From positions 187,888-251,887 of the forward strand of contig MNCI01004170.1 of NCBI GenBank assembly GCA_015680685.1: a DNA stretch of 64,000 nt, read 5' to 3'. Position 1 is the stretch's first letter; each line of letters begins with the position of its first letter. Position numbers and translations under genes: made by a program. Of this stretch, positions 22,451 through 34,469 are shown piece by piece. The DNA comes from Gnetum montanum (lineage: Eukaryota; Streptophyta; Gnetopsida; Gnetales; Gnetaceae). The notes below the pieces were generated by a model. That model saw nothing but the letters and a program-made list of their open reading frames with translations, was not told the origin of the DNA and did no database searches.

Positions 22451-23507
22451 GATTTCATGTGTGATTCTATAGTCACTATGAGAATTTCAGGACATGCTGG
22501 CGAGAGGATTTAATTCAAGTGTAGTTACATAGACCTCTCACAAGAATGGTTTGTAGACAAAGCTATTGTAGATGTTCAACAAAAGATCCTTGATGTAGGT
22601 TTGTTTGAATTATTCATGTTTCCTAATCCATCGACGTCACCTACTTAGATATTGAACATGATTGACTCTTTTGATGAGGGAATAAAAAAAATCATCACTT
22701 ATGTTCATGTTTTGTCTATGGTTTTGAGCATTAATGATTCTATGCTCAATGATCCCTTTGGCATAACTTCTAGTGATGTCAAGGTTGTTGTTAGAGTAGG
22801 GAAGGATGCAGGCCATAGAGAGGAAATGGAAGCTTGGATCAACTCTCCTTGTGGTATTATATTGTGTTTTTACAAGTGTGAAATTGTGGAAGCCAATGAG
22901 ACTTACACATTTTTTGATTTTAGAGAATTTCCCATGCTACTATCATAGAAGAAAACCATAGGGGTTCAATAGGCTTGGAGAATGAAAAAGGTTTTAACTA
23001 ATGGCACTAGGTTTGATTAGGCTACCTTTTTGGTCATTAGGTTATGGGATGAAGTCCAAAAAATCTATAATAACCTTAACTCCATATATCATGTGTATTT
23101 TATATTTTTCAGTGCATACCTTAGGAGGTTTGTGGAGGTCTTAGTGATTAGGAAGAATGGAAAGTGGGTGGCACAAAATGCTTTCCAAATTTCCAAGCCT
23201 TGGGATAAACACCTCATAGAAGTGATGTGTTTCCAAGACCCACTCATGGAGAATGCGAGTGAATTATTGCCTATTATCACTAAACATGTTAGTGGTTTAA
23301 GTTTTTGTTCCCCTAATAGCATGGGGATTGAGCCCCATGCTATGTGTGGTGATGAAAAAATGGCCAAAAGGATACATGAAAAAGCAGATGGACCTACTAG
23401 AGCGAAGATGAAGAAGCCACATGTCAAAGAAAACATTCAAGTTCTTGATTAGCAAGCATCTAAGAAGATGACGATCAAGCTCAACAAGGAAAATGAGGAT
23501 GTAGGAG
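22451..23507 (+). pseudogene. Main exon of an unrecognised plus-strand gene, TAG-broken
   Basis: One frame persists for about 350 codons, following an acceptor-like GTGCTATAG and ending at a donor-like GAG/GTATGT (23507/23508). The only interruptions are one TAA and several TAG (after GHAGERI, NPSTSPT, PMLLS, TIGVQ, NGTRFD and NIQVLD). Open parts include DPFGITSSDVKVVVRVGKDA, KNGKWVAQNAFQISKPWDKH and a lysine-rich tail (EKADGPTRAKMKKPHVKEN). The composition is protein-like and it has no gag, RT or integrase motif. I do not recognise the family. It lies antisense to the neighbouring Tat-type and copia-type elements. Confidence 0.5.
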
Positions 23508-23642
23508 GTATGTAGATGTTTTTTTGTATTTTGTATTTTTTAAATTTTTCATATTTTTTAATTATATATTTTTATTGTTAAAAATATTTATTGATTTGTT
23601 CTTTTTGTTTCATTGGTTTTGATTTGTTGTAAAGAGGTAATA

Positions 23643-23802
23643 GAAGTTAGTTGCCAGGGCTATTGTAGAGGAGGAGTAATGATGCAAGGAAGTTGAGGAG
23701 AGGGCATTCATGGAGACTTCAAAAGTTGTGGATTTCATCTTAGGTAATTCACCTTCTAGAGACAATCCCCAACCTCCAAGCAATGGAAAATTAAGAAAGT
23801 AG
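23643..23802 (+). pseudogene. Terminal exon of the plus-strand gene-like unit
   Basis: After an AT-rich interval and an acceptor-like GGTAATAG, the frame reads KLVARAIVEEE, two stops, CKEVEERAFMETSKVVDFIL and GNSPSRDNPQPPSNGKLRK, then TAG at 23800-23802. The charged helix followed by a Pro/Ser/Asn tail fits a natural C-terminus. Confidence 0.4.
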
Positions 23803-24049
23803 TGGAAAACATAGCTTCTAGGGGTTTATGAAATGCATGAATGTTTGAAATAACAACTAATGATATTTTTTAAGATTTTATTAATTTAGAGTAACCTTTA
23901 TAAGTTTATATTTCTTTTTGTAATTTTTTTTGCATTTTTCAATCATCCATTAGAATCTATACTCTTAGTCTTATCATTTTTATCCATATTAGAATCTTAG
24001 TTTAGTAATACCTTTCTTTTCTTTACATTTCTCTTTGGCTTCATTTAAA
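23803..24049. other. AT-rich flank; no gene seen
   Basis: Non-coding sequence between the last exon and the CopA1 insertion point. Confidence 0.5.
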
Positions 24050-24054
24050 CATGT

Positions 24055-25174
24055 TGAGGATTGTTGAACTTAGAAGGGGGGATGAATAAGTTCCCCTAAT
24101 TAAAAATTAATCATCCAAAGTACACGTCAAATTTAATGTGGTTTCCAAACTTGGGGTAGCCACACTTGGAGGGAAGTTTGATAGCACACGTCTGGACTTT
24201 GTTACTCTCAAAATGTGGTTTGAAGGGTACCACACCTTGTACAAGCTCTAAGCTTCACTCTAGAGTGATTTGATGTCATGAATCCACTTAACCCTACAAG
24301 GTCTCAACAAGCTTAGAATGTGATTTCTAAGATCCCACAACCTTCACAAATTGAGCTTTATTCTGGAGTGTTGTGGTGCTACACCAACACACAATCCCAT
24401 AGGATCCGGACAAGCTCAAATAAGATGTCTTCTCACAAGAAGCACTTTAACCCCATAGGACAACAAAAGAGAAAAAAGATTACAAGGAAAGAATGCAAAT
24501 AAATTTGTTGATCCTTGTATTTTGAGGTACAACTTACTTTGATTACATACAACAAACAAAATATAGTACAATGAGGAACAATAACAAGAAACTGATGTAT
24601 ACAATGATTTCTTGATAATAACACTTGATTGTACATAATGCTTGTCCATTTTCCAATGGAACGAAGTCTTCTTATAGCCATTAATTTTCTGAAAACACCT
24701 TGAAATTCATGCAATGGCTATCTAACGATCACTAGAGATGTCTTTTTTTGACATTGAGATGTCTTTCTACATTATATCTTCATTATTGAAAGACATCTTC
24801 TTCATAGGAAAGACATCTTTGTGGAGATGTATTCATGAAGATGCCTTTCTCACTAGAAAGATGTCTACTATTTCTTGGAGACATCTTTGCTTAATGGTAG
24901 ACATCTACTATTTTTGCAAGATGTCTTCATTGATTTGCTTTCCCTTAGAACAAGATGTCTACTGTTTCTTCGAGACATCTTTAGTTTCCTTTGCACTTTG
25001 AAATTTTCTTTTCATGTCCATGCTCTTGAACTCCAACATGCTTTCTTGAAACCTTGATGATGTCTTTCTTCTCCTTTTATCTTCATTGAAGTTCTTTCCC
25101 TATAAACACAAAAACCACACAAACATTCTTGTTCTCTATTTTTCTTAAGGTTTTGACATACCAAAAGGTCAACA
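24055..25174 (-). repeat. CopA1 3' LTR
   Basis: The plus-strand edges are TGAGGATTGTTGAAC and AAAAGGTCAACA. It matches the LTR at 28285-29433 throughout, with scattered substitutions and small indels. The region 24736-24990 holds about ten GACATCT/AGATGTC motifs in both orientations. Confidence 0.92.
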
Positions 25175-25190
25175 ATCTCCCTCTTTTTGG
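25175..25190 (-). other. CopA1 polypurine tract
   Basis: On the minus strand AAAAAGAGGGAGAT directly precedes the LTR start TGTTGACC. This is the expected priming site for plus-strand DNA synthesis. Confidence 0.85.
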
Positions 25191-26008
25191 TCATGTTCAA
25201 AACTTAATAAAATGGGTTAGTAGACATGCAAATATCCATAACTATTCTCTCCCCCTTTTTGACCAACATCAAAAAGGAGAAAATGAGAACCTAGAAGTAC
25301 CATAGGAGCAAATAAATTTTCATTAAAAGCTACCCCTTATCTATAAAGCACAACTAAGCCTATCAAATGGTATACAAGAGAATTAATGCCTGAAGTCCAA
25401 AATTTGACCCTTGAAGATCAAGTAACCTTTCTCTAAACCAATAAGTCATTAGTAACAAATAAACCAATATCTCATCACCCAATACTCTAGTCCTTGTGAA
25501 ACACCATAAAAAAGATAAAGAATAGAAATTTCATAACAAGTGAAGAAAAACATGCCTATTCAACTTTTAAGGCAAAGCAACACATCTAATCATGCTAAAT
25601 ATATCAAAAGGTCAAACACAACCAATCATCTTTTTTTTAGGAAAAATTCATAAGCTAATATATGATAATCATGTTAAGAGAAAAAATAGCATATACCTCT
25701 TTTCTTACCAAAATAAATCATGAAAACCTTGTCTAGTTTCAATCTACCATTACGAGTACTTGAGATCTCTAAGATGAGTACTTCTCAACTTATATTTGCA
25801 AGAAGGGCCATAGGACTTAAAAAGATACATTCTAAACACATAAAAGGTCATACATATAAATCATTAACAAGAAGGTCATAAAGCAATTTGTATATATCCA
25901 TGCCCATTTTAAATATTAGTACTAAGAGATACATCACAATGCAAAATGTTCACAAGATATCTTGAGAAAAACTAACTCATACTTTTGCCTTGGATACTTT
26001 ACCATACA
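25191..26008 (-). other. CopA1 interior without recognisable coding sequence
   Basis: About 0.8 kb between the probable protease remnant and the polypurine tract. An autonomous copia element would have integrase, RT and RNase H here (over 3 kb); none is detectable. Confidence 0.6.
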
Positions 26009-26203
26009 CTAGAATGAATAGTCCTTTTCTTGCTCATTTTTCATTGTGGATGTTGAAGTGGAAAGTCCTACTACTTGAGTGTCTTTTGGAAAAAGTCTCA
26101 AATAACTTCCCCTAGACTGGTGGCCTTTGAGATGATAATTATTGATGAGGTACCAGCTCTCCTTGCCCACATGCTTGTATTTCTTCCTAGTCTCTTTGGT
26201 CAT
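26009..26203 (-). pseudogene. CopA1 probable aspartic protease remnant
   Basis: The frame reads HVGKESWYLINNYHLKGHQS then SYLRLFPKD. Copia proteases usually have WYLDSGCSxHMTGDxSxF followed by a PKDGG-like segment; here the WYL and PKD flanks fit and the DSG active site is replaced by INN. CopA2 keeps a more diverged version near 47440. The identification rests on alignment by eye. Confidence 0.45.
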
Positions 26204-26780
26204 AATGCATCTATTATAGAGAAATTTGTAACTCCTCTAAGAATTTTATGATCTTCATGCTGCATTGAAATTCTAAGATCAAGTGTGGAGACTAAGGTTT
26301 CCCATTAGTGAACAGTGAAGATGTAAATATTTTTAAGATAATTAACAAGGAATCCCTTTTGATTACATTAAAGGTGCCAAATCAAATGCTTCAAAAATCT
26401 TCTAAAAGAAATTGGAATTTATGATTTCATAGGGAAGCAACAATGCCATATCATATGGAACATAATACATATATGTTTAAACAATAATGAATGATAAAAA
26501 AAAAGCTTCTGATCCATGAATTGTAGTCAAGATTTTTAACCCAATTGAAACAATACATTCTAGTTAAGAGCATGATTTATTAACAAAAACTTTACAAGCA
26601 ACACAAGGAAGGTATTAATATAAATTGCAAGATCAATAATTTTCTTTTGAATTTCCAAATATTTTCAATAGCTTTTCATAATAATAAATCAATCTAGTCT
26701 AATCTCATTACATCAAGGAATAATAATTATATGAATACTTAACTTTACTTACCTTGCTTGTTGATGGAGAATGAAGGTGT

Positions 26781-27422
26781 CTAGCAAGCTTGAGAATGAG
26801 ATTCCTCCTTTGAGGTTTTTCTTCTCACATAGACTTCTTCAATTTCTAAGGCTTTTTTCCCTTTTACAAACTGGTTGGATAGTGTCTTTTTTATCTTATG
26901 TTCCTTCCTCTTGATTCTCCATCCTTTTTTAACTCTCTTGTCCTCTTGATCTCTCCAGGTTTTCCTATGGTCTTGCATAATTTTTTTTCTCAATACATTT
27001 TGGTAAGACTAAGGATTTTGATGATATGACATGGTGCTCATGTGATACTATTTTAAATTACACTCCCATTATTTATTCCTAGATTTATGACAACAATAAC
27101 ATCTCATCTTCCTATAGTAGTTAAGGTGATGATACCTTGGAGCTGCTCTTGGTTGAGATGTAGTACCTGATGATTCTTCATTCTTTGGAATAGCCTTTGG
27201 TTAAGATGGGATTGATGTAGTTGATTCATCTTGTATATAACATCCTACCCCACTCTTATCATGTGGACTTATTCCGTGTACTAATGTGATCTCAAGGGAT
27301 TCTTTTCCCTTGACTAGCCTTTCATTTACAAGTTTGACATCTGTAATTTCTTGCTTAGCCTGCTTATAAGACAAGGTTATTTTTTTTATTCTTAGCCTTG
27401 AGGTTTGAGATTTCTTTTGCAA
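26781..27422 (-). pseudogene. CopA1 gag C-terminal coiled-coil region
   Basis: Two open pieces lie here: 27422-27201 (YKQAKQEITDVKLVNERLVK, then SPHDKSGVGC) and 26993-26781 (lysine/glutamate-rich). The heptad-like region followed by an SPxDKxGxGY-type segment is usual in plant copia polyproteins between the gag zinc knuckle and the protease. Frameshifts separate the pieces. Confidence 0.55.
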
Positions 27423-27501
27423 TATTAGAAATTATTACATTCAATAAAAATATTTCTTGATCCTTTATTTTTACTTGCTTGTTCAACTTTATGCAAATAT
27501 T

Positions 27502-27864
27502 TTAAAAATTTAATAGTTCATTACATAATGAATCAAACCTCTCATCATCATTAAGTTCATCATCTAAGGTGTCAACATCATCATCAATGAGAGCCATACA
27601 GATGAAGTGTGAATCCTTTTCATCCTCCTCCACCTCTTTTTCACTTTGCTTTTCATCATTCCAACTCAAGTAGAAGTTAGTCTTTCTCATCACCTTGTCA
27701 TTTATGTCCTTTCGCTGTAACCTACCATTACTAGGACATTCAAAGATTACATGGCCTCTTCCACCACATACTAAGAATTCTATTGAGGATGAATTAAAAT
27801 TAGAACTTGGAAAATTTTTACTTCTTTCCTTACCTTCAAAGTTCTTACTCATCTGCTTAATCAC
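27502..27864 (-). pseudogene. CopA1 gag with degenerate zinc knuckle
   Basis: The frame opens with KQMSKNFEGKERSKNF, then IEFLVCGGRGHVIFECPS. The zinc knuckle should be CX2CX4HX4C; the first Cys is missing while the second Cys, His and last Cys remain. An acidic stretch follows (KEVEEDEKDSHFICMALIDD), as in related copia gags. It would package element RNA in a working element. Confidence 0.75.
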
Positions 27865-28269
27865 ATTGGTTACTTTTTTAATCTTATCCTTAAGGTCTGA
27901 GTTCTCTTGCTTGAGATAAAAACATTCATCATTAAGAACTTTAATTTCTATTTCCTTGGCATGTAAAGCATCTTTTATCTCAATGTATATATTTTGGAAA
28001 GAAATAACTTCATGGCAAAATACCCCATATCTTTCTTCAAACGAAACATCATTCAGATTATCATGAGTTCTATCAACTTTACAAGCATAGTTTCTTTTAT
28101 TTCTGAATGTAAAGAAGGGAATGAGATATTTACCTTTATGAATAATATGATATAGAAATCGAGCATAGCAATTGATGAATCATATTAGCCTCTTTGTCCA
28201 GATGTGTTTGATGTTGATTGTTCCTTCCATGTTCACTCTTGGATATTGATGTAGAGCGCAAGAGTATTA

Positions 28270-28282
28270 GGGTCTGATACCA
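28270..28282 (-). other. CopA1 primer binding site (tRNA-iMet type)
   Basis: On the minus strand TGGTATCAGACCC starts two bases inside the 5' LTR. The usual plant copia sequence is TGGTATCAGAGC, complementary to the 3' end of initiator methionine tRNA. Confidence 0.9.
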
Positions 28283-28284
28283 CT

Positions 28285-29433
28285 TGAGGATTGTTGAACT
28301 TAAAAGGGAGGGATGAATAAGTTTCCCTAATTAAAAATTAATTGGCCAAAGAACACACCAAATTTAACATGGTGCCCTAAATTAGGTTGTACACACTTGG
28401 AGGGTAGTTCATTAGCACACCTCTAGACTTTGTTGCTCTCAAAATGTGGTTTGAAGGGTACCACACCTTGTACAAGCTCTAAGCTTCACTCTAGAGTGAT
28501 TCAACACCACAAATCTACTCAACCCTACAAGCACTCGACAAGCTTAGAATGTGGTTTCTAGGATCCCACAACCTTTACAACTTGATCTTCACTCTGGAGT
28601 GTTGTGGCACTACACCAACATTTAATCCCACAAGATCCCAACAAGCTCAAGTAAGATGCCTTCCCAAAAGAAGAACATCAACTTTGCAGGGTAACAAAAG
28701 AGCATAAAAATTACAAGGAAAGAATGTAAATAAATTTTCTGATCCTTGTACTTTGAGATACAGCTCACTTTGATCAATTCCAACAAACAAAAAATAGTAT
28801 AATAAGGAATAATAAAAAGAGAATGGTGTATACAATGATTGCTTGATAATAACACTTGATAGTACACAATGCTTGTCCATTTTCCAATGGAATGAAGTCT
28901 TCTTATAGCCAATATGTTTCTGAAAATACCTCAAAATTTGTGCAATGGCTATCTAACAGTCACTGGAGATGTCCTTTTCAAGATTGAGACATCTTTCTAC
29001 ATTAGACCTTCATTCTAGAAAGAAATCTTCTTCACAAGAGAGATGTATTTTTCACTAGAAAGAAATTTATTGTTTTTTAGAGATGTGTTCTTCTAAGTAA
29101 TCTTCAACTTGGTCAAGATATCTACTGTTTCTTCAAGATTTATTTGTTTAATAGTAGACATTCTATTTTTGTAGGATGTCTTCACTGATCCTTCATTACT
29201 TTGAGCAAGACATCTACTATTTCTTGGAGACATCTTTCTTCAATTTCCTTTGCACTTTGAAATATTTGTTCTTAGTCTATTCTCTTGAACTCCTACATGT
29301 TTTCTTAAAACCTTGATGATGTTTTTCTTTTGGTTTTGTCTTCATTAAAGTTCTTGTCCTATAAACACAACAACCACACAAACATTCTTGTTTTCTATTT
29401 TTCTTAAGGTTCTAACATACCAAAAAGTCAACA
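28285..29433 (-). repeat. CopA1 5' LTR
   Basis: This is the partner of 24055-25174. On the plus strand it starts TGAGGATTGTTGAAC and ends AAAAAGTCAACA. The motif cluster lies at about 28966-29240. A minus-strand open frame (28622-28934) is not coding but LTR sequence. Confidence 0.92.
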
Positions 29434-29438
29434 CATGT

Positions 29439-29832
29439 CTTCTCACCACATAGGGATTACTATTTTACTATATATTATATTTTAGTATTTTAATTACTTG
29501 GATTTAGATTTGGATTAATTCATGTTTCTTAATGGGTATTGTAATAATCATTGTAGTGCTTATGTGAGTCATCTTTCTAGGCTTGGATTTGAACACTTAT
29601 GTATCTTTCCGTTGTTGGTAAGTTTCATATATTCTTGTAGTCCATACATAGATTTTCTTTCTTAGTAGAAAGCCAAATACTTATGTTGGTCATCTTTTTT
29701 AAAAAAGTATCACTTGTTCAATTTTGATTTTGGTTAGTCTTAGTGGGAGATGGTGGAGTCTCTTTTGTGAGATTTTGTTTTGGATATTTGATTTGATTAT
29801 TACTTATTATTTGATATTTGATTGATACATAT
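29439..29832. other. Short flank between CopA1 and GypD; nothing recognised
   Basis: AT-rich, no supported frame or repeat. Confidence 0.5.
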
Positions 29833-31083
29833 TGATAGAAATCTTGCTAGCCATATCCAATGGGATTATATCATATAGAACAAGATGCAATCCAATCATA
29901 AGCTTTGAAGATAATGTTGAGTGCATTATTAAGAACACTCATGTATATCATTGCATTCAAGAAATATAAAATATAATATGACATATATAATACAATGAAT
30001 ACTCATGTTTCAACGATAAAAAATTGGGAAAATATTTATATTTTCTAATTTTTATGTATTTTATAAATGTAAGAATAAAACAATAATGAACACACATGCA
30101 TCACAAGCCCTTATAGGGATAAGCGTAGTGCTCACAAGTACTCATATGTATCACAATATCCTATGAAACAAGTGCAACACAATACATAGAAAGTAATAAA
30201 TGGCTCTAAGTTACAACTTCAATGGCTCAACATCATGCTATATAGTTGTGACCTCCTTGGATAAGGATGAATCATCATAGCTTAACAAAATGGAAATGAA
30301 ATAAATATTTTTTACATTTTAATGTTTTAAGGAATCAAGGATATAGACAAAAGGGAAAACCATGAGCTTTATTCACTACGCAAACATTGGACTCTTCATT
30401 GATGAAATGGTTCTAAGCAATGTAAGCAAGGTAGTACTTTCACAAAGTGTAACCTCACATGTGAAAGTGATGACTCAAAACACACATAAAATAGAAAAAA
30501 ATTTAACTGGCTTAAGGGAAGAATATCTTTTCACATAAAACAAATATTAAAATCTCAAATAGAACTAAATTTATATCTAAAATATGTATTAGAGCTCATT
30601 TTGAGTATTTATAGTTTTTGCAATGTGACAGTGAAGAGTCACCAACACTCATATATTAATGAAAATCCATCAATGCAACCCAAGTTGATCTCAATCATAT
30701 TGGAGGTGAAGTACACCAAACCAAGCCTAAAAGGGGGTATGTTAGCATCCCTAAATTGTCACATAGGGTACGTGGATGTAGGATAGTTAGCATATCCTCC
30801 TTCCCTTATCCCCCAAATTACACTTCTCACTACTAATTCTAAGTAAAATCTCAAACTTGAGGGAGCATATTAGAAGAGTCATAAGGTGTATTAATAAAGC
30901 TAAAAACATCCTAAGGAACTTAAAACATGCACACAACCTTTAAGTATAATACAAGAGGTAAGGTTACAAATCCAAGAGACATAAACCTTAACTGAACATG
31001 CTAGACTACAAACACAAGGTGCTTGAAATACTTCCTGAATTCAAGACTTACAATATACATATGAAATATAACTAGATGCCTCA
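29833..31083 (-). repeat. GypD 3' LTR
   Basis: It starts TGATAGAAATC and ends AGATGCCTCA on the plus strand. It shares long stretches with 37266-38448, such as TATAGTTGTGACCTCCTTGG versus TATAGTTATGACCTCCTTGG, TTATTCACTAC(A/G)CAAACA and GCTAAAAACAT. Immediately inside is AGAAAAATGA on the minus strand, a weak polypurine tract. Confidence 0.85.
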
Positions 31084-33400
31084 TCATTTTTCTATGACTA
31101 AGTAAAACTAGTCCCATAGCTTTAGGGCATAAGAAAAAATTAAGAACTAGGCACATGAAAAGAATAATATGGAGGAATTACAAATTTAAAAATAACTTTA
31201 ACATAAGACACATTACAAAATTTCCACTCTAAAAATAGAAGTCAGGGAATTATGGCCAACACAAAGAGTCCCTTAGCATGCTTGAAAAACTAAAGGTAGC
31301 TCAAGCTTAATGAAAATATTTGATAAATCTTTCAACTTATACTCAAGTTATGATTATTTTGCATACATACTACTTATATTTCAAGAACATGGTCCTTTGA
31401 CCTTTGGATCTTCATTTTAAAATAGGCCTCTTAAGTTCTAGATTGAACTAGTATGAATTAGGTGGTCAAAGGGTTTTATCTTTCTGCCAATTCATAAACT
31501 AAGGCTTAAGATCTCTTTACTAATTTCTACATGGATATTAGGTATGAATAATGCATCTATCCAAACATGTTGAACTGAAATAATGCTAAAAATCATGTGA
31601 ATTCTTTAAGCATTAACCTAGCATTGAAAAAATCATACACAAAAATAATGATAAGGGTAATTTCCAAAGAAGATATAAAGAAACAAATCATAGTCAAATG
31701 CTAAACACATACATAAGTATGATGAATGACATAGAAAAGCATCAAAGAATACATAACCAGTTATGCCTCTCCCCCACACCTAAGTTACAAGACAGTAGCC
31801 TTGGACAACATGAATTAATGTACACACTAAAGAATAAAAGCATAATAATTAAGGGTATAAATATAGGAATCAATAAGAACATATCTATGTTGCATCCTAA
31901 ACAAATCAAAAAGCTCTAAAACATGTCATATCATCAACCAAACAAACTAAGATATGTAAGAACCTAAAGTTTAACTCAATCAAACATCCAATCCATAATC
32001 CAACTATGGACGTAGAGGATAGAGGTAGAATGAAAAAGCCTTGATTAAACCATGTGGATCATTAAATTATAAACACATAAATAGAAGACTAATTGAGTTC
32101 TTTATTCCATGAAACCATCACCATCCTAGAAGATAAGCTCAAGCTCACTCGCTCACAATGTCAAGCCATCAAGGATTCATAAGTGTATCTATCTCTTAGA
32201 AGACATCTTTCTTTCTTATCCTTGTAAAGCCCATTGATGGAAAAATCATGGATTTAAAGCAACCATTGAGGTGTCAACATAAAATGCAATCCTATCATCT
32301 TGGATGACTAAATATCATCCCTAGTTTTACCCAATCAACTTCCTACCATATAAAACAATGGAAAAGAATAAAGCATAATGGATGCATAATGAATTATGGG
32401 CAAGAGAGAAACGGTAAGAGTGCAACATCATAAAATCCCCTACTAGTCATTCAATTAGATTATGGAAGCATATGTGTACATCCTACACCATACAAAAGAT
32501 CCACTACTATATCCCTTCATCACTCTTCTACATAGTGTGGATAGATCTCCAATTCATTCTTCGAAGTGCAAGGTCATACCTACCATTGCTAGTTCCATCT
32601 AGCTTTGATTATTTTGTAATCTAGTTATTGGTGAAAAGAAACAAAGAAATGTCATAGATCATTTAGAATTTAAGATTCTAATTTGGTTTTGTTCCTTTTC
32701 TATGCACATATGGACAATAGTTTCCTTGAATTCTACTTTATTGGAAACATCTCATTAATCTCTCTAATTGTGCTAACTAATCCCAATCCCAATGATTATT
32801 ATAATATAATGATCAAGTAATTAGAATTCTTATGATGGGATATCATCATGGTTTAAATCAAGAATTATGTTCCCTAGAAATAAATAAATTTAGGACTTGG
32901 GTGGAAGTAGTATTTGACATCACCAAAGTTCACTAAAAGATAGACTTTTGGGTGTTTATGGCCATGGATAGGGATGAAGTAAGAGATTATCTTGGAATAT
33001 TATATTTGATAGTCAAGTAATTAGGGAAATAGGTTAAACATGAGATAGGCCTTTCATGGATATTGGTTCAACTCCTATTTTGATTTTAGGTAAAAAATTA
33101 TAAGATTAGTCCAACATGGTTACAGTACGAATTTCATGGACTAATAAACTTGGTGTCATATTGCTCTTTCCATTACCTAATCTTATCATCATTGCTATTA
33201 TTCTCATCTTCTATTTTCCTCTTTTTCTTTCTTTTTTAACATTTCATTCATTTTTCATTCATCATTTTTTCTTTCTTTCATAAGAAGATTAGTCTCTAAA
33301 TAGAATGTGAAAGCTATAAGGTTTGAATGAACCTAAAATATTTGACTTGCACAAACATGACAATTCATTCCTCATCACATGGCATGCATAGGTCCATGAG
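31084..33400 (-). other. GypD interior downstream of RT; no domain recognised
   Basis: AT-rich, with a pyrimidine-rich stretch on the plus strand (about 33190-33290). Plant Athila elements often have long 3' untranslated sequence, which this may be. Small open frames here lack any domain signal. Confidence 0.4.
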
Positions 33401-33409
33401 AATTATCAA

Positions 33410-33900
33410 CTAGCATTTCTTCCAATTTAGCTTTAAATTCACATAGTAGAAGCAATGTAGAATAGCTTCAAGCTGATCTAATACCTCTTGAAATATTTCA
33501 TCATACTTGAAAACATCATACATGAAGATCTCCATACTATTTCCAATATAATAATGGCACACAAACATCACCAATAATTGGAATGTGGCTACTACATTAC
33601 ACAATCTAAATAGCATGTATTTAAATAAAAAGGTTTTCCATGGATAGATGAAGGTGGTTTTTTCTTGATCCTCTACTAGGATTCTAATTTAATCATAACC
33701 AAATTACCCATCAAGAAAGATATAGTAATTAAGACCAAATATGTTGTCCAACAATATGTCCATAAATAGTAATTGAAAATGGTCCTTAAAAATAGCAGAG
33801 TTCAAGAATTCATAGTTTATACAAACTCTCTATTCATTACCTTTCTTTTATGTAGCCATAGTTGAACTAACTCATTCACTTTTAAAAATAGATGTAATGA
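33410..33900 (-). pseudogene. GypD reverse transcriptase fragment
   Basis: At 33616-33410: MLFRLCNVVATFQLLVMFVC, then NSMEIFMYDVFKYDEIFQEV and LNWKKC. This corresponds to the Athila MPFGLCNAPATFQxxM, MEVFMDDF and LNWEKC motifs. The catalytic MDD reads MYD, so one Asp is lost. The upstream part (to about 33900) contains KDHFQLLFMD, YYIFLDG and EDQEKTTFIYPW in shifted frames. Confidence 0.82.
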
Positions 33901-34469
33901 AACTAGCCCATATGAGATAGATTATTTCATATTTCATCATATTTCACATATTAGAATTGAATCTTCATTGAAGTATCCCCTAACGCCTAACACTTGGATC
34001 TATATATATGCGATGTTAACAAATAGATGAGTCAATTCTTATGAGTTCATCATACGATCAAGTAAAGAATGCTTTTTTTTTTCACTTCACAACTATCATT
34101 TTTGCTTAATCATTTAAATGGTCATCAAAGTAGAATTTCTAATAATAGGATGATCATTAATTAAAAACATTTACTCCAAGTCCTCTAGGAGTAGCTTGAG
34201 TTTCAATGATGGTGTGGAAACATTTTAAAATAAATCAAGAATGCCCCAAAATTTATGGTTATAATATACTAATATGATAGCTTCCATTTTATTCTCTTAT
34301 TGTGAATCAAAATTTTGACATTGTATAAAGTAAGAGGATCAATTAGTCTTTGCAAAATATGATTTTTGGCTTCATAGACCAAATATTCTTTTAGATAATT
34401 AAAATTCCTGATGATATAGAGACTCTTATAACATGGTAATTGCAACCATGCTTATCACATGATTGGGAA

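Larger units (their letters stand above)
24055..29433 (-). mobile_element. CopA1: complete gag-only copia-like LTR retrotransposon
   Basis: A 5.4-kb element bounded by a perfect 5-bp target duplication, CATGT at 24050-24054 and 29434-29438. Both LTRs (about 1.1 kb) read TG...CA on the minus strand. A tRNA-iMet-type PBS lies inside the right LTR and a polypurine tract inside the left LTR, fixing the minus orientation. The 3.1-kb interior holds gag remains and a probable protease remnant, then goes straight to the polypurine tract. No integrase, RT or RNase H is present. This fits the non-autonomous TR-GAG/LARD-like class. It inserted 250 bp beyond the plus-strand gene-like unit. Confidence 0.9.

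Noticed and set aside
23089-23436. 115-codon minus-strand frame
   Set aside because: It mirrors the main exon of the plus-strand unit; the plus frame is longer and continues across stops in phase.
28622-28934. Overlapping minus-strand frames, also at 24416-24714
   Set aside because: They lie inside the two LTRs of CopA1 and repeat because the LTRs repeat.
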